Assembly: GCA_032719365.1 (NCBI GenBank)
Contig: CM064862.1
Location: 1,996,501 to 2,060,500, forward strand
DNA length: 64,000 nucleotides
Source: Prinsepia uniflora
Taxonomy: Eukaryota; Streptophyta; Magnoliopsida; Rosales; Rosaceae
Reading direction: 5' to 3'
This document shows, one piece after another, positions 11,351-20,190 of the stretch. The number at the start of each line of letters is the position of its first letter. The first letter of the stretch is position 1. Both the position numbers and the translations under genes were made by a program. The notes below the pieces were generated by a model. The model was not told where the DNA came from. It saw only the letters and a list, made by a program, of their open reading frames with translations, and made no database searches.

Positions 11351-12440
11351 CAATAGTCTAATTATTAAAGTGAATTTGTGTATTTATGATGAGTAATGAT
11401 TCGATTCATTTCGGATCAAATTAAGATTTAATTGAAAGACGTCTTAAGTTTCACAAATTTGATAAATTATCGGATCATATAAAATCCAAGCACATAAAAA
11501 TATTTGACAGAGAAGTACCTCTATATCACTAGAATTGTTTTCTTATTTTGCCAATACTTACACTAGAACACTCAAACGAATTTTTAGTTTTTCAGGAGGG
11601 ATTCGATAAATACATCTGACTGATACTATCAGACAATCTGCTAAGAGTTTTCCAATGGTGATTCGACAAATGCTGATACCAAATAGAGTTGAGATCCGAT
11701 GGTATAAATTTGGTTGCTAATTTTAGCGATATAAAAAGCCCGATTTATGCATCATTCGAAAATAATGCAATAATGCTTCGAGCTTCGGGAGAAGACTTCC
11801 CCAAGCATCCGCTATTCCGTTTGCCAGGCGTGCCTGCATTCTGGAAAATTCATGGAAAGCAATCCCCATATCTGTTGCTTTTTCTTCTTGAAAACGCACG
11901 ACCTCTTCATCTATCAGTCGCATTATTGTTTCAAATCTTCTCCTCGGACAGAATTGCCAGCACACAGAAGATAAAAATCTATGGTAAATTCTTATCCGAA
12001 AGCTAAGTTCCCACACATTTACAAAGTGGTGATTTACCGTACACATTTACAAAGTGGTTATTTACTGTACACATTTACAATTTGATTTTTACCGGACATG
12101 TATCAGTATCCTACATCGAGTCTCAAAATGCATGAAGAACCCCAATTAGTTCCAGTATACACTAGGAAAAAATGTCCCATTTGCCCCAAAACCCATTTAA
12201 TATAGAACAGTTTACAAGAAATTAATCTTACGTGAACTGAAATGGGGGATCGGGTACGTGAGATGGGCACAAAATTTGAAATTTATGTATAAAAAGATTT
12301 TCTCAGATATTCAGAACCCATTTTGGGTAAATACAAATGTTGATTAAATTCGGAAAATAACCTCAGTATATTGAAGAAAAAAAATTGAAGAACCAGCTCT
12401 AATTCATCAAAGCTCAAAAGATTCGGGAAAATTAATAATA
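11351..12440. other. Non-coding stretch with unassigned fragments
   Basis: I recognise no gene here. An open frame at 11723-12046 (minus) contains FETIMRLIDEEVVRFQEE, which looks protein-like, but it has no family I can name and no splice context. It may be an old gene or transposon fragment. Confidence 0.35.
12013..12097. repeat. 28-bp tandem repeat, three copies
   Basis: The unit ACACATTTACAAAGTGGT followed by ATTTAC(C/T)GT is repeated three times; the third copy is diverged. Confidence 0.7.
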
Positions 12441-12699
12441 AATCATATCAAAGATGATTTAAGAGAGAGTCAGAAATCTCGTGTGGAAGTGCCGCTCATA
12501 GAAACCAAGAGATGCCCTGGTCCTGCGTTTGCACATTGAATTTCATCATCCAGCATCCCTCAAATTCTTTTAACCAAATAAATTTTAGAAGAAAAAAAAA
12601 CAGAGCGAAATTAAAATTCAGACGAAGAGGATGAAAGTTGACAGAGAGGCAGTTAAGAAAATTTAATCATATTTAAAATCGTCAAGGAGGAAAACAAAA

Positions 12700-12826
12700 A
12701 ATGGATGATATAATCTGGGCAAGCCTATTTGAGGCTTAAAGTTTTAGCTTAGGCATGCATCTAAAGTCTTATCCAAAGGGAAAACAGAAAATGCGGGTTC
12801 CGGATGATATAATCTGGGCAAGCCTA
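12700..12826. repeat. Dispersed direct repeat in the last exon of snoRNA host A
   Basis: The string GGATGATATAATCTGGGCAA occurs at about 12703 and again at about 12803, each followed by GCCT. The second copy sits at the predicted 3' splice junction of host A. Confidence 0.6.
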
Positions 12827-13008
12827 CAAGACAATTCAACAAAATAACTCAACATTCAACATGAGCAAGCCAAGACACCAAAGAACTCAAATCAATCTGA
12901 ATATGATTCAATGTAGCTAATTGAAACCAATCAATTAATAATTATGCTAATTTGAAGTCTGGAATTATGTAGCTAGAAGGAAGTTGATCATGATAGAAAA
13001 TTATGGAA

Positions 13009-13103
13009 GGCAAGTCAGAAAATTCCAAATGCCTCAATAAGGTTGAGTTCACAAAAAAGGATTTCTCCTTTTTCATACATCTAATTGAATCATCACTCTT
13101 GCC
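13009..13103 (-). ncRNA. Box C/D snoRNA copy A2 (U15-like target)
   Basis: Terminal stem GGCAAG/CTTGCC encloses box C (TGATGA) directly after GGCAAGAG and box D (CTGA) directly before CTTGCC. Between them lie AATTAGATG, a hairpin (AAAAAGGA-GAAA-TCCTTTTT) and GAGGCATTTGG. From memory of the 25S/28S segment reading CCAAATGCCTC, GT, CATCTAATT, the two single-stranded elements are complementary to its two halves. Vertebrate U15 uses the same GAGGCATTTG element, so this is likely a plant U15-type snoRNA. Here the element is 6 nt, not 1 nt, from box D. Confidence 0.75.
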
Positions 13104-13223
13104 AAACACATATCCATCTTAAATCAATTCATCACAATTGCACAACCAAAAATTTGTGTAAACTCAAAGAAACAAAAGAGATTATGCTAATTCAATAAGC
13201 AAATCGATTTATGAAGAGGGGCC

Positions 13224-13316
13224 AGCAAGTCAGACAAATTCAAATGCCTCAATAAATCGAGTTCATGAAAAAGGAAATCCCTTTTTCACACATCTAATTG
13301 AATCATCACTCTTGCC
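13224..13316 (-). ncRNA. Box C/D snoRNA copy A1 (U15-like target)
   Basis: Same design as copy A2, 5' to it in the same intron. The terminal stem is GGCAAG/CTTGCT, box C is TGATGA (13303-13308) and box D is CTGA (13230-13233). The internal hairpin is TGAAAAAGG-GATT-TCCTTTTTCA; its outer T-A and G-C pairs differ from the sister copies on both sides, a compensatory pattern. The antisense elements AATTAGATG and GAGGCATTTG are kept. Copies A1 and A2 are separated by about 120 nt. Confidence 0.75.
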
Positions 13317-13888
13317 AAACCAATTTAAACTCAAAACAAAATCATCGATTACAAAATATGCAGAACCCAAAATTGGTTGAAAAATTGTTACCCACACAAG
13401 AGTGAGACATTTACCAAGCACAATTACCAGTGAGCTAGAAGCTCCCCATTGACTGAAACACCAATGAGTTACCATGGGGTTTCAGAAAATGAGATAATGA
13501 GCTTCTAAGAAACAAAGGAAACAGAGCAATGCCTCATGGTAAAAACCCAGGTGGGGAAAGAGGACGGTTCAGTAGGAAAACCCTAAAGAGACCCTCCTGT
13601 AAAATGTTTCGCTATAGCGCAGCTATGACTCAAAACGCTTCCATGGTTGTAAGGGAAGGCGATCTTAAGGGCCGCGCTGGAGAGCAGATGAAGTAGGATT
13701 GATTCAGATCGCAGAACCCGAAACCCATGTTCGGATTCGGAGAGAAAATCAATCTTCCTTCGGCTGCCGGAAAATTATTTAGAGCAATCACTGAATTTTA
13801 CAGATTTTCGGTAGAGAAAGAAAAACCCTAGCAGCTGACTGAGCAGACACTGGAGGCGGGCGAAGTAATATAAGGTGGCTTATATAGG

Positions 13889-14508
13889 CCAAATAGTTCA
13901 GGGGCTGACCAATTTACCCTTGCTCGTTTTAAGGCCTACTCTCCCATTAACCAAATTGATCCTCCGTAGTTTTTTCAACCATCTCAGTAACCCACCACTA
14001 ACAAAACCCGCTAGCACAAATTGGAATTTTGATCGGCCATATCTGTGAGCTAGCAATCAACGATGCAACCGTTGTGAATTACGCAGTAACCCTAATTCAC
14101 ATCAACAAATCCTCCCAAAACCCTAAAACTAATCAAATTAATTTGACCATTAAGAGTACAAAGTCCGAAAGAATTGTAGGATTTACCTTGGTGATGGACT
14201 ATTGCTCAATTTCAGGGGATCAGTAACTGAAACTGACAGGTACGGCGGCGACGTCGGACATCTAAAAATCTGCGACGACGACGAGCCAGTTATGCTTTTC
14301 TGCTGCTCAATGCCTCACGGTTAATTGAGAAAAATTAATAAAAATCCGAACCCCAATTTCATCGCCCTCGTCATTTCTGAAAGCAACTCGCCCACGCCTG
14401 GGTCCCACCTTTTCCAACATTTTCAGGTGCCCCTCTTCTTTTTTTTACCCAACAATCCGCGTCTGTCCGCCACATCAAAACAAAAAAGCCCAAAAAAAAC
14501 TCCAGATA
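13889..14508. promoter_or_regulatory. Divergent promoter region between snoRNA host A and the S40 gene
   Basis: This stretch separates the minus-strand host A promoter (TATA 13877-13888) from the plus-strand S40 start codon (14509). GACCAATTTACCCTTG at 13907-13922 recurs in the promoter of host B near 16937 and may be a shared element. The last 150 bp are pyrimidine-rich, like a 5' UTR. No other gene is seen. Confidence 0.5.
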
Positions 14509-15123
14509 ATGGGTTCAGCAAGCTTCCAACGATCGCCATCGTCGGATCGGTTCCTCGGCCTCTTCTCATTCTCACCGCTTTCCTCCGCCCCCGCCGGCGA
14601 GGAGCTCAACGAGGATGAGATCTTCTGGACCACCGACTTCACCGAGCGCAACGACTCCCAGAACCTCAGACTCAGTTCGACTCGCCGCATCAACTCGGGG
14701 ATACTCGCGGTACTCCCGGAACCAGGTCACCCGGCCCAGGTCCTGTACCGGAAGCCGTCCCTCTCATCATCGGCGTCGAAGCCTATCCCTTCAATTCCGA
14801 GATTTTCTCAGTCTCAGTCTCAGTCGCAGACTCAGTCCGTGCCGAGTTCTAGAAAGTTCCAGAGCTCAGCACCGATGAAGGTCCCCGTGCTGTCCAAGGT
14901 CGTGGAGAAGCATCGCAGGAACGACGATCTTGCTGATGTCGTTGACGACGACGACGGAGGAGACGACGAGATGCTGCCGCCGCACGAGCTGGTGGCCCGG
15001 GGGTCGGGGATTTCCGGTAGGACCACGTTTTCTGTGCTGGAAGGCGTGGGGAGAACTCTCAAAGGTAGGGACTTGCGCCAGGTCAGAAATGCCATTTGGC
15101 GCAAGACTGGGTTTCTTGATTGA
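14509..15123 (+). CDS. Senescence regulator S40 family protein (DUF584)
   Basis: Intronless frame of 204 residues. The N-terminus carries the family's FLGLFSF-type motif and an acidic EEDEIFW-like block (EELNEDEIFWTTDF). The middle is Ser/Gln-rich and low in complexity (a run of SQ repeats), followed by an Asp-rich tract. The C-terminus has the diagnostic S40 block: MLPPHELVAR, then FSVLEGVGRTLKGRDLRQVR and NAIWRKTGFLD. S40 proteins are small nuclear plant proteins whose transcripts rise in leaf senescence and dark treatment; the biochemical role is not settled. The length is normal, start and stop are clear, and no damage is seen. It sits between two paralogous snoRNA hosts on the opposite strand. 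Confidence 0.92.
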   Translation: MGSASFQRSPSSDRFLGLFSFSPLSSAPAGEELNEDEIFWTTDFTERNDSQNLRLSSTRRINSGILAVLPEPGHPAQVLYRKPSLSSSASKPIPSIPRFSQSQSQSQTQSVPSSRKFQSSAPMKVPVLSKVVEKHRRNDDLADVVDDDDGGDDEMLPPHELVARGSGISGRTTFSVLEGVGRTLKGRDLRQVRNAIWRKTGFLD

Positions 15124-15640
15124 GATCTCCCTCTCAGAGTCACAAGTCAGAATCTCAAGATCTCTTACTGGTAATAATTTTGCTTTTTTTTTTTTTTGTG
15201 CCTTTGCTATGATGATGAAGAACTAATGCCAAAAAAAAAATGGGGGAGTCTTTAATCAAGTCTCACCGTTGTTATTTTTCATTTGCTGAATCTGGATACT
15301 TTCAAAAATTATATGCTATGTCTACCATTCTCAAAGTTTCTCTTCTTACTCTTGCTTGTACTCAAATTTGAAAGCTCTTGCTCAGTGTCTAATACTTGTA
15401 CTGAGATCAGAATTATGTATATCGATCATACACCGACTAGTTCAACGGCTGAATTTACATCCATACAGTACAGAATTATATCAGAACGCGCAGCTGAAAA
15501 CCCACTATAGTGAAAGATTCTTAAACCCAGTTGAGGGAACCGAATTATATTCCAATTTCAATATGATGATCGAATTTTAAACCCAGTGGGGGGAACCACA
15601 AAACAAAATGCCCTAAGATTCTTACATCTCAAAAGCACAG
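15124..15640. other. S40 3' flank and intergenic stretch
   Basis: Contains the S40 3' UTR, a T-run (15186-15199) and an A-run (15231-15240). The open frames here are not protein-like. Host transcript B may extend into its distal part. Confidence 0.45.
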
Positions 15641-15847
15641 GTCGAATCGAATCTGCAGAAATGAATAATCCTTGACAATCACCATGTTGGGAGCCAAGAG
15701 CAGCAGAAATTTCAGATTGATACCTTCAGAACTCAATCACTGTTGAATTAGGGCAAATTCCAAAATGTAGAAATGAACCCAATCAATCAATAGGTATGCT
15801 TATCATGTTAGCTAAAAGGAACTGGACCATGATTGAAAATGATGGAA

Positions 15848-15942
15848 GGCAAGTCAGAAAATTCCAAATGCCTCAATAAGTTTGAGTTCACAAAAAAGGA
15901 TTTCTCCTTTTTCACACATCTAATTGAATCATCACTCTTGCC
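15848..15942 (-). ncRNA. Box C/D snoRNA copy B2 (U15-like target)
   Basis: Nearly identical to copy A2: terminal stem GGCAAG/CTTGCC, box C TGATGA, AATTAGATG, hairpin AAAAAGGA-GAAA-TCCTTTTT, GAGGCATTTGG and box D CTGA. It is the downstream member of the host B pair. The greater likeness of A2 to B2, and of A1 to B1, says the tandem pair existed before the host gene duplicated. Confidence 0.75.
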
Positions 15943-16061
15943 AAACACATATCCATCTTGCACCAATTCATCACAATCGCACAACCAAAAATTGTGTTAG
16001 CTCAAAGAAACAAAAGAGATTATGTTAATTCAATAAGCAAATCGATTTATGATGAGGAGAC

Positions 16062-16155
16062 AGCAAGTCAGACAAATCCAAATGCCTCAATAAATTGAGT
16101 TCATAAAAAAAGGAAATCCCTTTTTCACACATCTAATTGAATCATCACTCTTGCC
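16062..16155 (-). ncRNA. Box C/D snoRNA copy B1 (U15-like target)
   Basis: Matches copy A1: terminal stem GGCAAG/CTTGCT, box C TGATGA, AATTAGATG, a hairpin with arms AAAAAGG and CCTTTTTTT, GAGGCATTTGG and box D CTGA. About 120 nt separate it from B2. Confidence 0.75.
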
Positions 16156-16911
16156 AAACCGATTTAAACTCAAATATACAAAACCCAAAATAGGTTGAAA
16201 ACATGTTACCCACCCAAGAGAGAGACATTTACTAAGCACAATTACCAGTGAGCTAGAAGCTACCCATTGACTAAAACACCCACGAGTTACCATGGGGTTT
16301 CAGAAAATGAGCTTCCAAGACCCAAAGGAAAACAGAGCAATGCCTCATGGTAAGAACCCAGGTGGGGGAAGAGGAGGGTTCAGTAGGAAAACCCTAAAGA
16401 GACCCTCCTGTAAAATGTGTTGCTATTGCGCAGTTATGACTCAAAACGCTTCCATGGTTGTAAGGGAAGGCGATCTTAAGGGCCGCGCTTGACAGCAAAC
16501 GAAGTACGATTGATTCAGATCCCAGCACCCGAAGCTCCATGTTCGGATTCGGCGAGGAAAAATCAATCCTACTTCGACCGCCGACGAACTGCGTAGAGCA
16601 ATGAGAGTGAATTTTGCCGATTTTCAGTGGAGAAAGAAAAACCCTAGTGGCTGAATGAACTTGAGCGGCTGCTGTTATATGAAGCTGAAACGAGAGATCT
16701 GTTAGGGTTTTAAGTAAATCTTTAAAGCTGTCATTATTCAGCCAATAAAATCATATGCTTATAATGCAATATATTTTAAATATTTTTTTAATTAAAATAT
16801 CTTAATTATATCTGTATTTTGATTTTCTATAATTTATCGTTTCGCCATTTGCGTTGTCGTCTCGTATACACAGTGGGCACCGGTGAAGTGATATATGGTG
16901 GCTTATATCGG

Positions 16912-18286
16912 CCATTAGGTCTACTAATTTATGGATTGACCAATTTACCCTTGTTCATTTTATTTTCCTGCGTTTGGATCCCTTAGAAATTGAGTTTGGG
17001 CTGTTTGGTTTTAAGGGCCTTTGGTGATTACTTAGATGTGCCCATTACTTACCCCAAGCTTTTGAGATTATTGTTGCTTGGGCTTTATATTTGTGTAGAT
17101 TTGGGCTACTCTGTAGGCCCACCACTGTTTAACAAGTTTCATTTTTCTTTTTTGCCAAAGTCGGAGACAGTCTCCATCTAAAATAATAAGATTACTCGCC
17201 GGCGGAACCAACAAAAAATTAAAAGTACTTTCATATGCGCTAGTATTGTCTGGCAGATCTTAAATTCCATTATATATCTAGACTACAACAAATGTGGGAA
17301 AATTACGGTAGATTTACAGTAATTTTTTATTTCTGCCCCTTTTTTATTTTTCCTTTATATATATATTTTTTTATTTTTCCTTTATTTTATTTCTTTTCCT
17401 TTATGCGCATCAAAAAATTTTTTCAGCCCCATTTTATTTTTTTTCCTTTTCCTTTATATTTTTTTTTCTTTTCCTTTATACATATAAAAAATTATAAAAG
17501 ATATATTAAAAAAACACTAACTGTTCCCCTACAGTGTTTTACCGATTTTGGTTTTTTTTTCTTTGCTTTATAGGTATAAAAAAAATCAGAGCTAATTTAT
17601 AAAAAATTAGTAATACTCAATTTAATAACTCGCGGCAACTCGCGAACCTAATTGCTAGTACTTTCTACTTGGGCACCGTGTGGATCAAGAACCACTGATT
17701 CCCATTGTTAGTTTTATAAAGTATTCAATGAATCGAGTATTGAAGCACCCGTTTAATAACCATTTGGTTTTCGTTTTGTGGAGCAAATATTAAGAAAACG
17801 TACAAGATGAAAAATAAAAACCATAACAAAAATTTATTTTTAAGTTGTTTTCACTTGCTATGTTTTGTTTTCTTTCTTTCACTCTCCATTGCTGCTATCA
17901 TATCTCTCAGTTTCTGCATCTCCTTCATGAAATTCCTCCAACAACATTACTCGCCCTTTTTTTTATGTTTAATTTTGTTGATAGATTCGTGTAGAGGAGT
18001 TCGTTATCGGTCTAGTAATATTGTTCTTCATTTTATGTGAAATGTCTCATGTTCAACTTTCGTATAAGATGTCTCATGTTCTTCTTTTTGGATGGAATAT
18101 GTTTCATCCAATGCTTAAAACATAATTTCCAAATACGTCTCACCAAACGAAACCTCAATGTCTTGTAAGCGGCTTGATATACAAAAACCGAAAATCCTTA
18201 TTTGGAAATCAATCACAGGGCACTTGAGCCATACACGTTCATAAGATAATTCACTAATCAATCGTTGAAATTAAGCGGCACATATA
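16912..18286. other. Intergenic stretch with pyrimidine-rich tract
   Basis: No gene is seen. 17330-17490 is a T-rich low-complexity tract of repeated TTTTCCTTTATAT-like units, which creates a spurious open frame at 17292-17573. The remainder is AT-rich. Confidence 0.5.
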
Positions 18287-18291
18287 ACATC

Positions 18292-18859
18292 TGTTTGATC
18301 CTGAAATGACCAACACGATGAGACCCGCTGGGGGTTCTGGGACCAGCCGCGTGGTGTTTCGGGTCCGCTGGGGCGTGGCCGTTCGACGAGTATCCTGCAA
18401 GGACTAGACACCGGTGTGGTGCCGGCCGAAGGGGCTCCGATGCCTAAGTTAGTATCTGAGTGCCGAGAGGCAAGTAAATACAGTGCTCTGGATCGGTTCT
18501 TACCTTTGTGAAGGGTTTCAGGGTATTTATAGTAGCCATAACTGCGGTAGGTGGGCTACTGTTACGGGAGCAGGTGGTGCTTGGTGGCTGGGAGCCGTCT
18601 GACAAGCCCTGGATATCCGGAGGAGGCGCCAGCTGGAGTCCCAACCTGCCTCCGTCAGGGAGTTGGTGTGGCAGAGTTGGTTAGGTGACTGTCGCAGCCA
18701 GCTGTCGTCTGTTCACTGTCAGGTGCCGAATGGCGGGTCTGCAGTACGGTGCCGGTCGGCGGGCCGTGGGCCGTGAGGGTGCCGATCAGGCGATCGGTCG
18801 GCGGCCTTCCTGTCCTGGAGGGACCTGTGCTAGGGTGGTCGGTCGATATGGTATCAACA
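18292..18859 (-). repeat. 3' LTR
   Basis: 568-bp LTR, TG...CA ends; lacks an 8-bp segment (AGTGTCTT-like) present in the partner LTR near 19825. Confidence 0.93.
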
Positions 18860-19538
18860 TAAGTCCCCTAAGTCTTTGACTGAGGTGGGGTTCCTCGGTC
18901 GAGGACTTGATATGACGGCCGGTACCTGTCGACCGGCCGATCGGCGAGGAGGGATTGCCCTGGGGCTGAGGGGAGAGCGGCGGGGGCTGCGTGGGTCGGC
19001 GCGTAGATCCAGATCGTGACCGGGCACCCTGGGATAGCACGGGAAGAGGCGGTTGCGCCTGGATGCAGGGGTCGTGAGTCGGGTAAGTCAGGCGATTAGC
19101 CGGAGCCTGTGTCTGTCTCTTGTCGAGCAGTTCGCGAGCGTCACGGTAGATCTGCGTTCCCGAGGGGCCAGGCAGGTCGGTCTGGTGGAAGAGCAAGCGC
19201 CCGGAGGCCTCCGGCCGGCAGGTGTCACTGATCTCGACTCGGCAGGCGTCGAAACCCCGCCGACGCGACGCAGCGGCCAAGGCCCGTTTGGTTGCCTCCC
19301 GCTGTTCCTCCAGTTCCTCGCGTGTAGATTGCAGGATGGCCAGGGTGCTTCCGTGCTGCTCCCCCCACACGTGGTTCCTGCTCTCGATGGCAGCATTGCT
19401 CTTCCTGAGTTCGGCAACCTCCGACCGGAGGGTTCTCAGCATCTCGAGCATGTCATCGGAAGGTAGGCCGGCTCGGGTTCGGTTGCGATCTCCCTGGGGT
19501 GTGTTGTTGAGCTCACCGTCATCCCGTTCGGCAGACAT
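18786..19538 (-). CDS. gag-like N-terminal ORF of the LTR element
   Basis: A 250-residue minus-strand frame that begins just inside the 5' LTR/primer-binding site and runs into the 3' LTR. It has a coiled-coil-like stretch (MLEMLRTLRSEVAELRK, then REELEEQREATKRALAA) followed by Pro/Arg/Ser-rich sequence. Gag N-termini of plant Ty3/gypsy elements often look like this. The capsid core and zinc knuckle are missing, so it is an internally deleted remnant. The last ~25 residues are encoded within the LTR. Confidence 0.65.
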   Translation of the reverse strand: MSAERDDGELNNTPQGDRNRTRAGLPSDDMLEMLRTLRSEVAELRKSNAAIESRNHVWGEQHGSTLAILQSTREELEEQREATKRALAAASRRRGFDACRVEISDTCRPEASGRLLFHQTDLPGPSGTQIYRDARELLDKRQTQAPANRLTYPTHDPCIQAQPPLPVLSQGARSRSGSTRRPTQPPPLSPQPQGNPSSPIGRSTGTGRHIKSSTEEPHLSQRLRGLMLIPYRPTTLAQVPPGQEGRRPIA

Positions 19539-19614
19539 TGTTCGTCGGCAGTGGGTTGAGCAACGGTATGTGAGTGAGTGGGTGTTTACAAATCTTTCCC
19601 ACAGACGGCGCCAA

Positions 19615-20190
19615 TGTTTGATCCTGAAATGACCAACACGATGAGACCCGCTGGGGGTTCTGGGACCAGCCGCGTGGTGTTTCGGGTCCGCTGGGGCGTG
19701 GCCGTTCGGCGAGTATCCTGCAAGGACTAGACACCGGTGTGGTGCCGGCCGAAGGGGCTCCGATGCCTAAGTTAGTATCTGAGTGCCGAGAGGCAAGTAA
19801 ATACAGTGCTCTGGATCGGTTCTTAGTGTCTTACCTTTGTGAAGGGTTTCAGGGTATTTATAGTAGCCATAACTGCGGTAGGTGGGCTACTGTTACGGGA
19901 GCAGGTGGTGCTTGGTGGCTGAGAGCCGTCTGACAAGCCCTGGATATCCGGAGGAGGCGCCAGCTGGAGTCCCAACCTGCCTCCGTCAGGGAGTTGGTGT
20001 GGCAGAGTTGGTTAGGTGACTGTCGCAGCCAGCTGTCGTCTGTTCATTGTCAGGTGCCGAATGGCGGGTCTGCAGTACGGTGCCGGTCGGCGGGCCGTGG
20101 GCCGTGAGGGTGCCGATCAGGCGATCGGTCGGCGGCCTTCCTGTCCTGGTGGGACCTGTGCTAGGGTGGTCGGTCGATATGGTATCAACA
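19615..20190 (-). repeat. 5' LTR
   Basis: 576-bp LTR, TGTTTGATCC...GGTATCAACA; about 99% identical to the partner at 18292-18859 apart from one 8-bp indel. Confidence 0.93.

Larger units (their letters stand above)
12440..13855 (-). ncRNA. snoRNA host transcript A (apparently non-coding)
   Basis: A minus-strand TATA box (CTATATAAGCC, 13877-13888) lies about 30 bp before a 5' leader containing the telo-box-like CTAGGGTTTTTC, typical of plant ribosomal and snoRNA host genes. A first exon of about 430 nt ends near 13415 at a GT donor (CTTG|GTAAATG), and a CTTGTAG acceptor precedes 12823. The intron holds two box C/D snoRNAs (13224-13316 and 13009-13103). Exon frames are short and are not conserved in frame against the paralogous copy at 15.6-16.7 kb. 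The frame starting at the leader ATG stops after about 32 codons, so I call the host non-coding. The 3' end is not defined. Confidence 0.6.
15640..16700 (-). ncRNA. snoRNA host transcript B (paralogue of A)
   Basis: Aligns along its length with host A: the CTAGGGTTTTTC leader at about 16640, the exon block around 16300-16560, a donor-like TAGTAAATGTCTC near 16230, and two box C/D snoRNAs. Exon identity is high, but indels break any shared long frame. The homologous TATA region (GCTTATATCGG, 16901-16911) lies about 180 bp further upstream than in host A, because AT-rich sequence separates it from the leader. The splice acceptor and 3' end are not clear. Confidence 0.55.
18292..20190 (-). mobile_element. 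Short non-autonomous LTR retrotransposon with a gag-like ORF
   Basis: Two direct LTRs (18292-18859 and 19615-20190) start TG and end CA and are flanked by the perfect 5-bp duplication ACATC (18287-18291 and 20191-20195). Read on the minus strand, the 5' LTR is followed by TGGCGCCGTCTGTGGGAA, the primer-binding site typical of plant Ty3/gypsy elements of the Tat/Athila type. A purine stretch (CTTAGGGGACTTA) precedes the 3' LTR. The interior is only about 755 bp and encodes no protease, reverse transcriptase or integrase. The LTRs differ by about five substitutions and one 8-bp indel, so the insertion is recent. Its high GC content contrasts with the AT-rich flanks. Confidence 0.95.

Noticed and set aside
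13263..13475. 70-residue frame MVTHWCFSQWGASSS... and its paralogue at 16087-16293
   Set aside because: It runs through the splice donor into the snoRNA, and its conservation is that of the RNA, not of codons.
17292..17573. 93-residue Phe-rich frame
   Set aside because: Produced by T-rich low-complexity repeats; no start context, no family.
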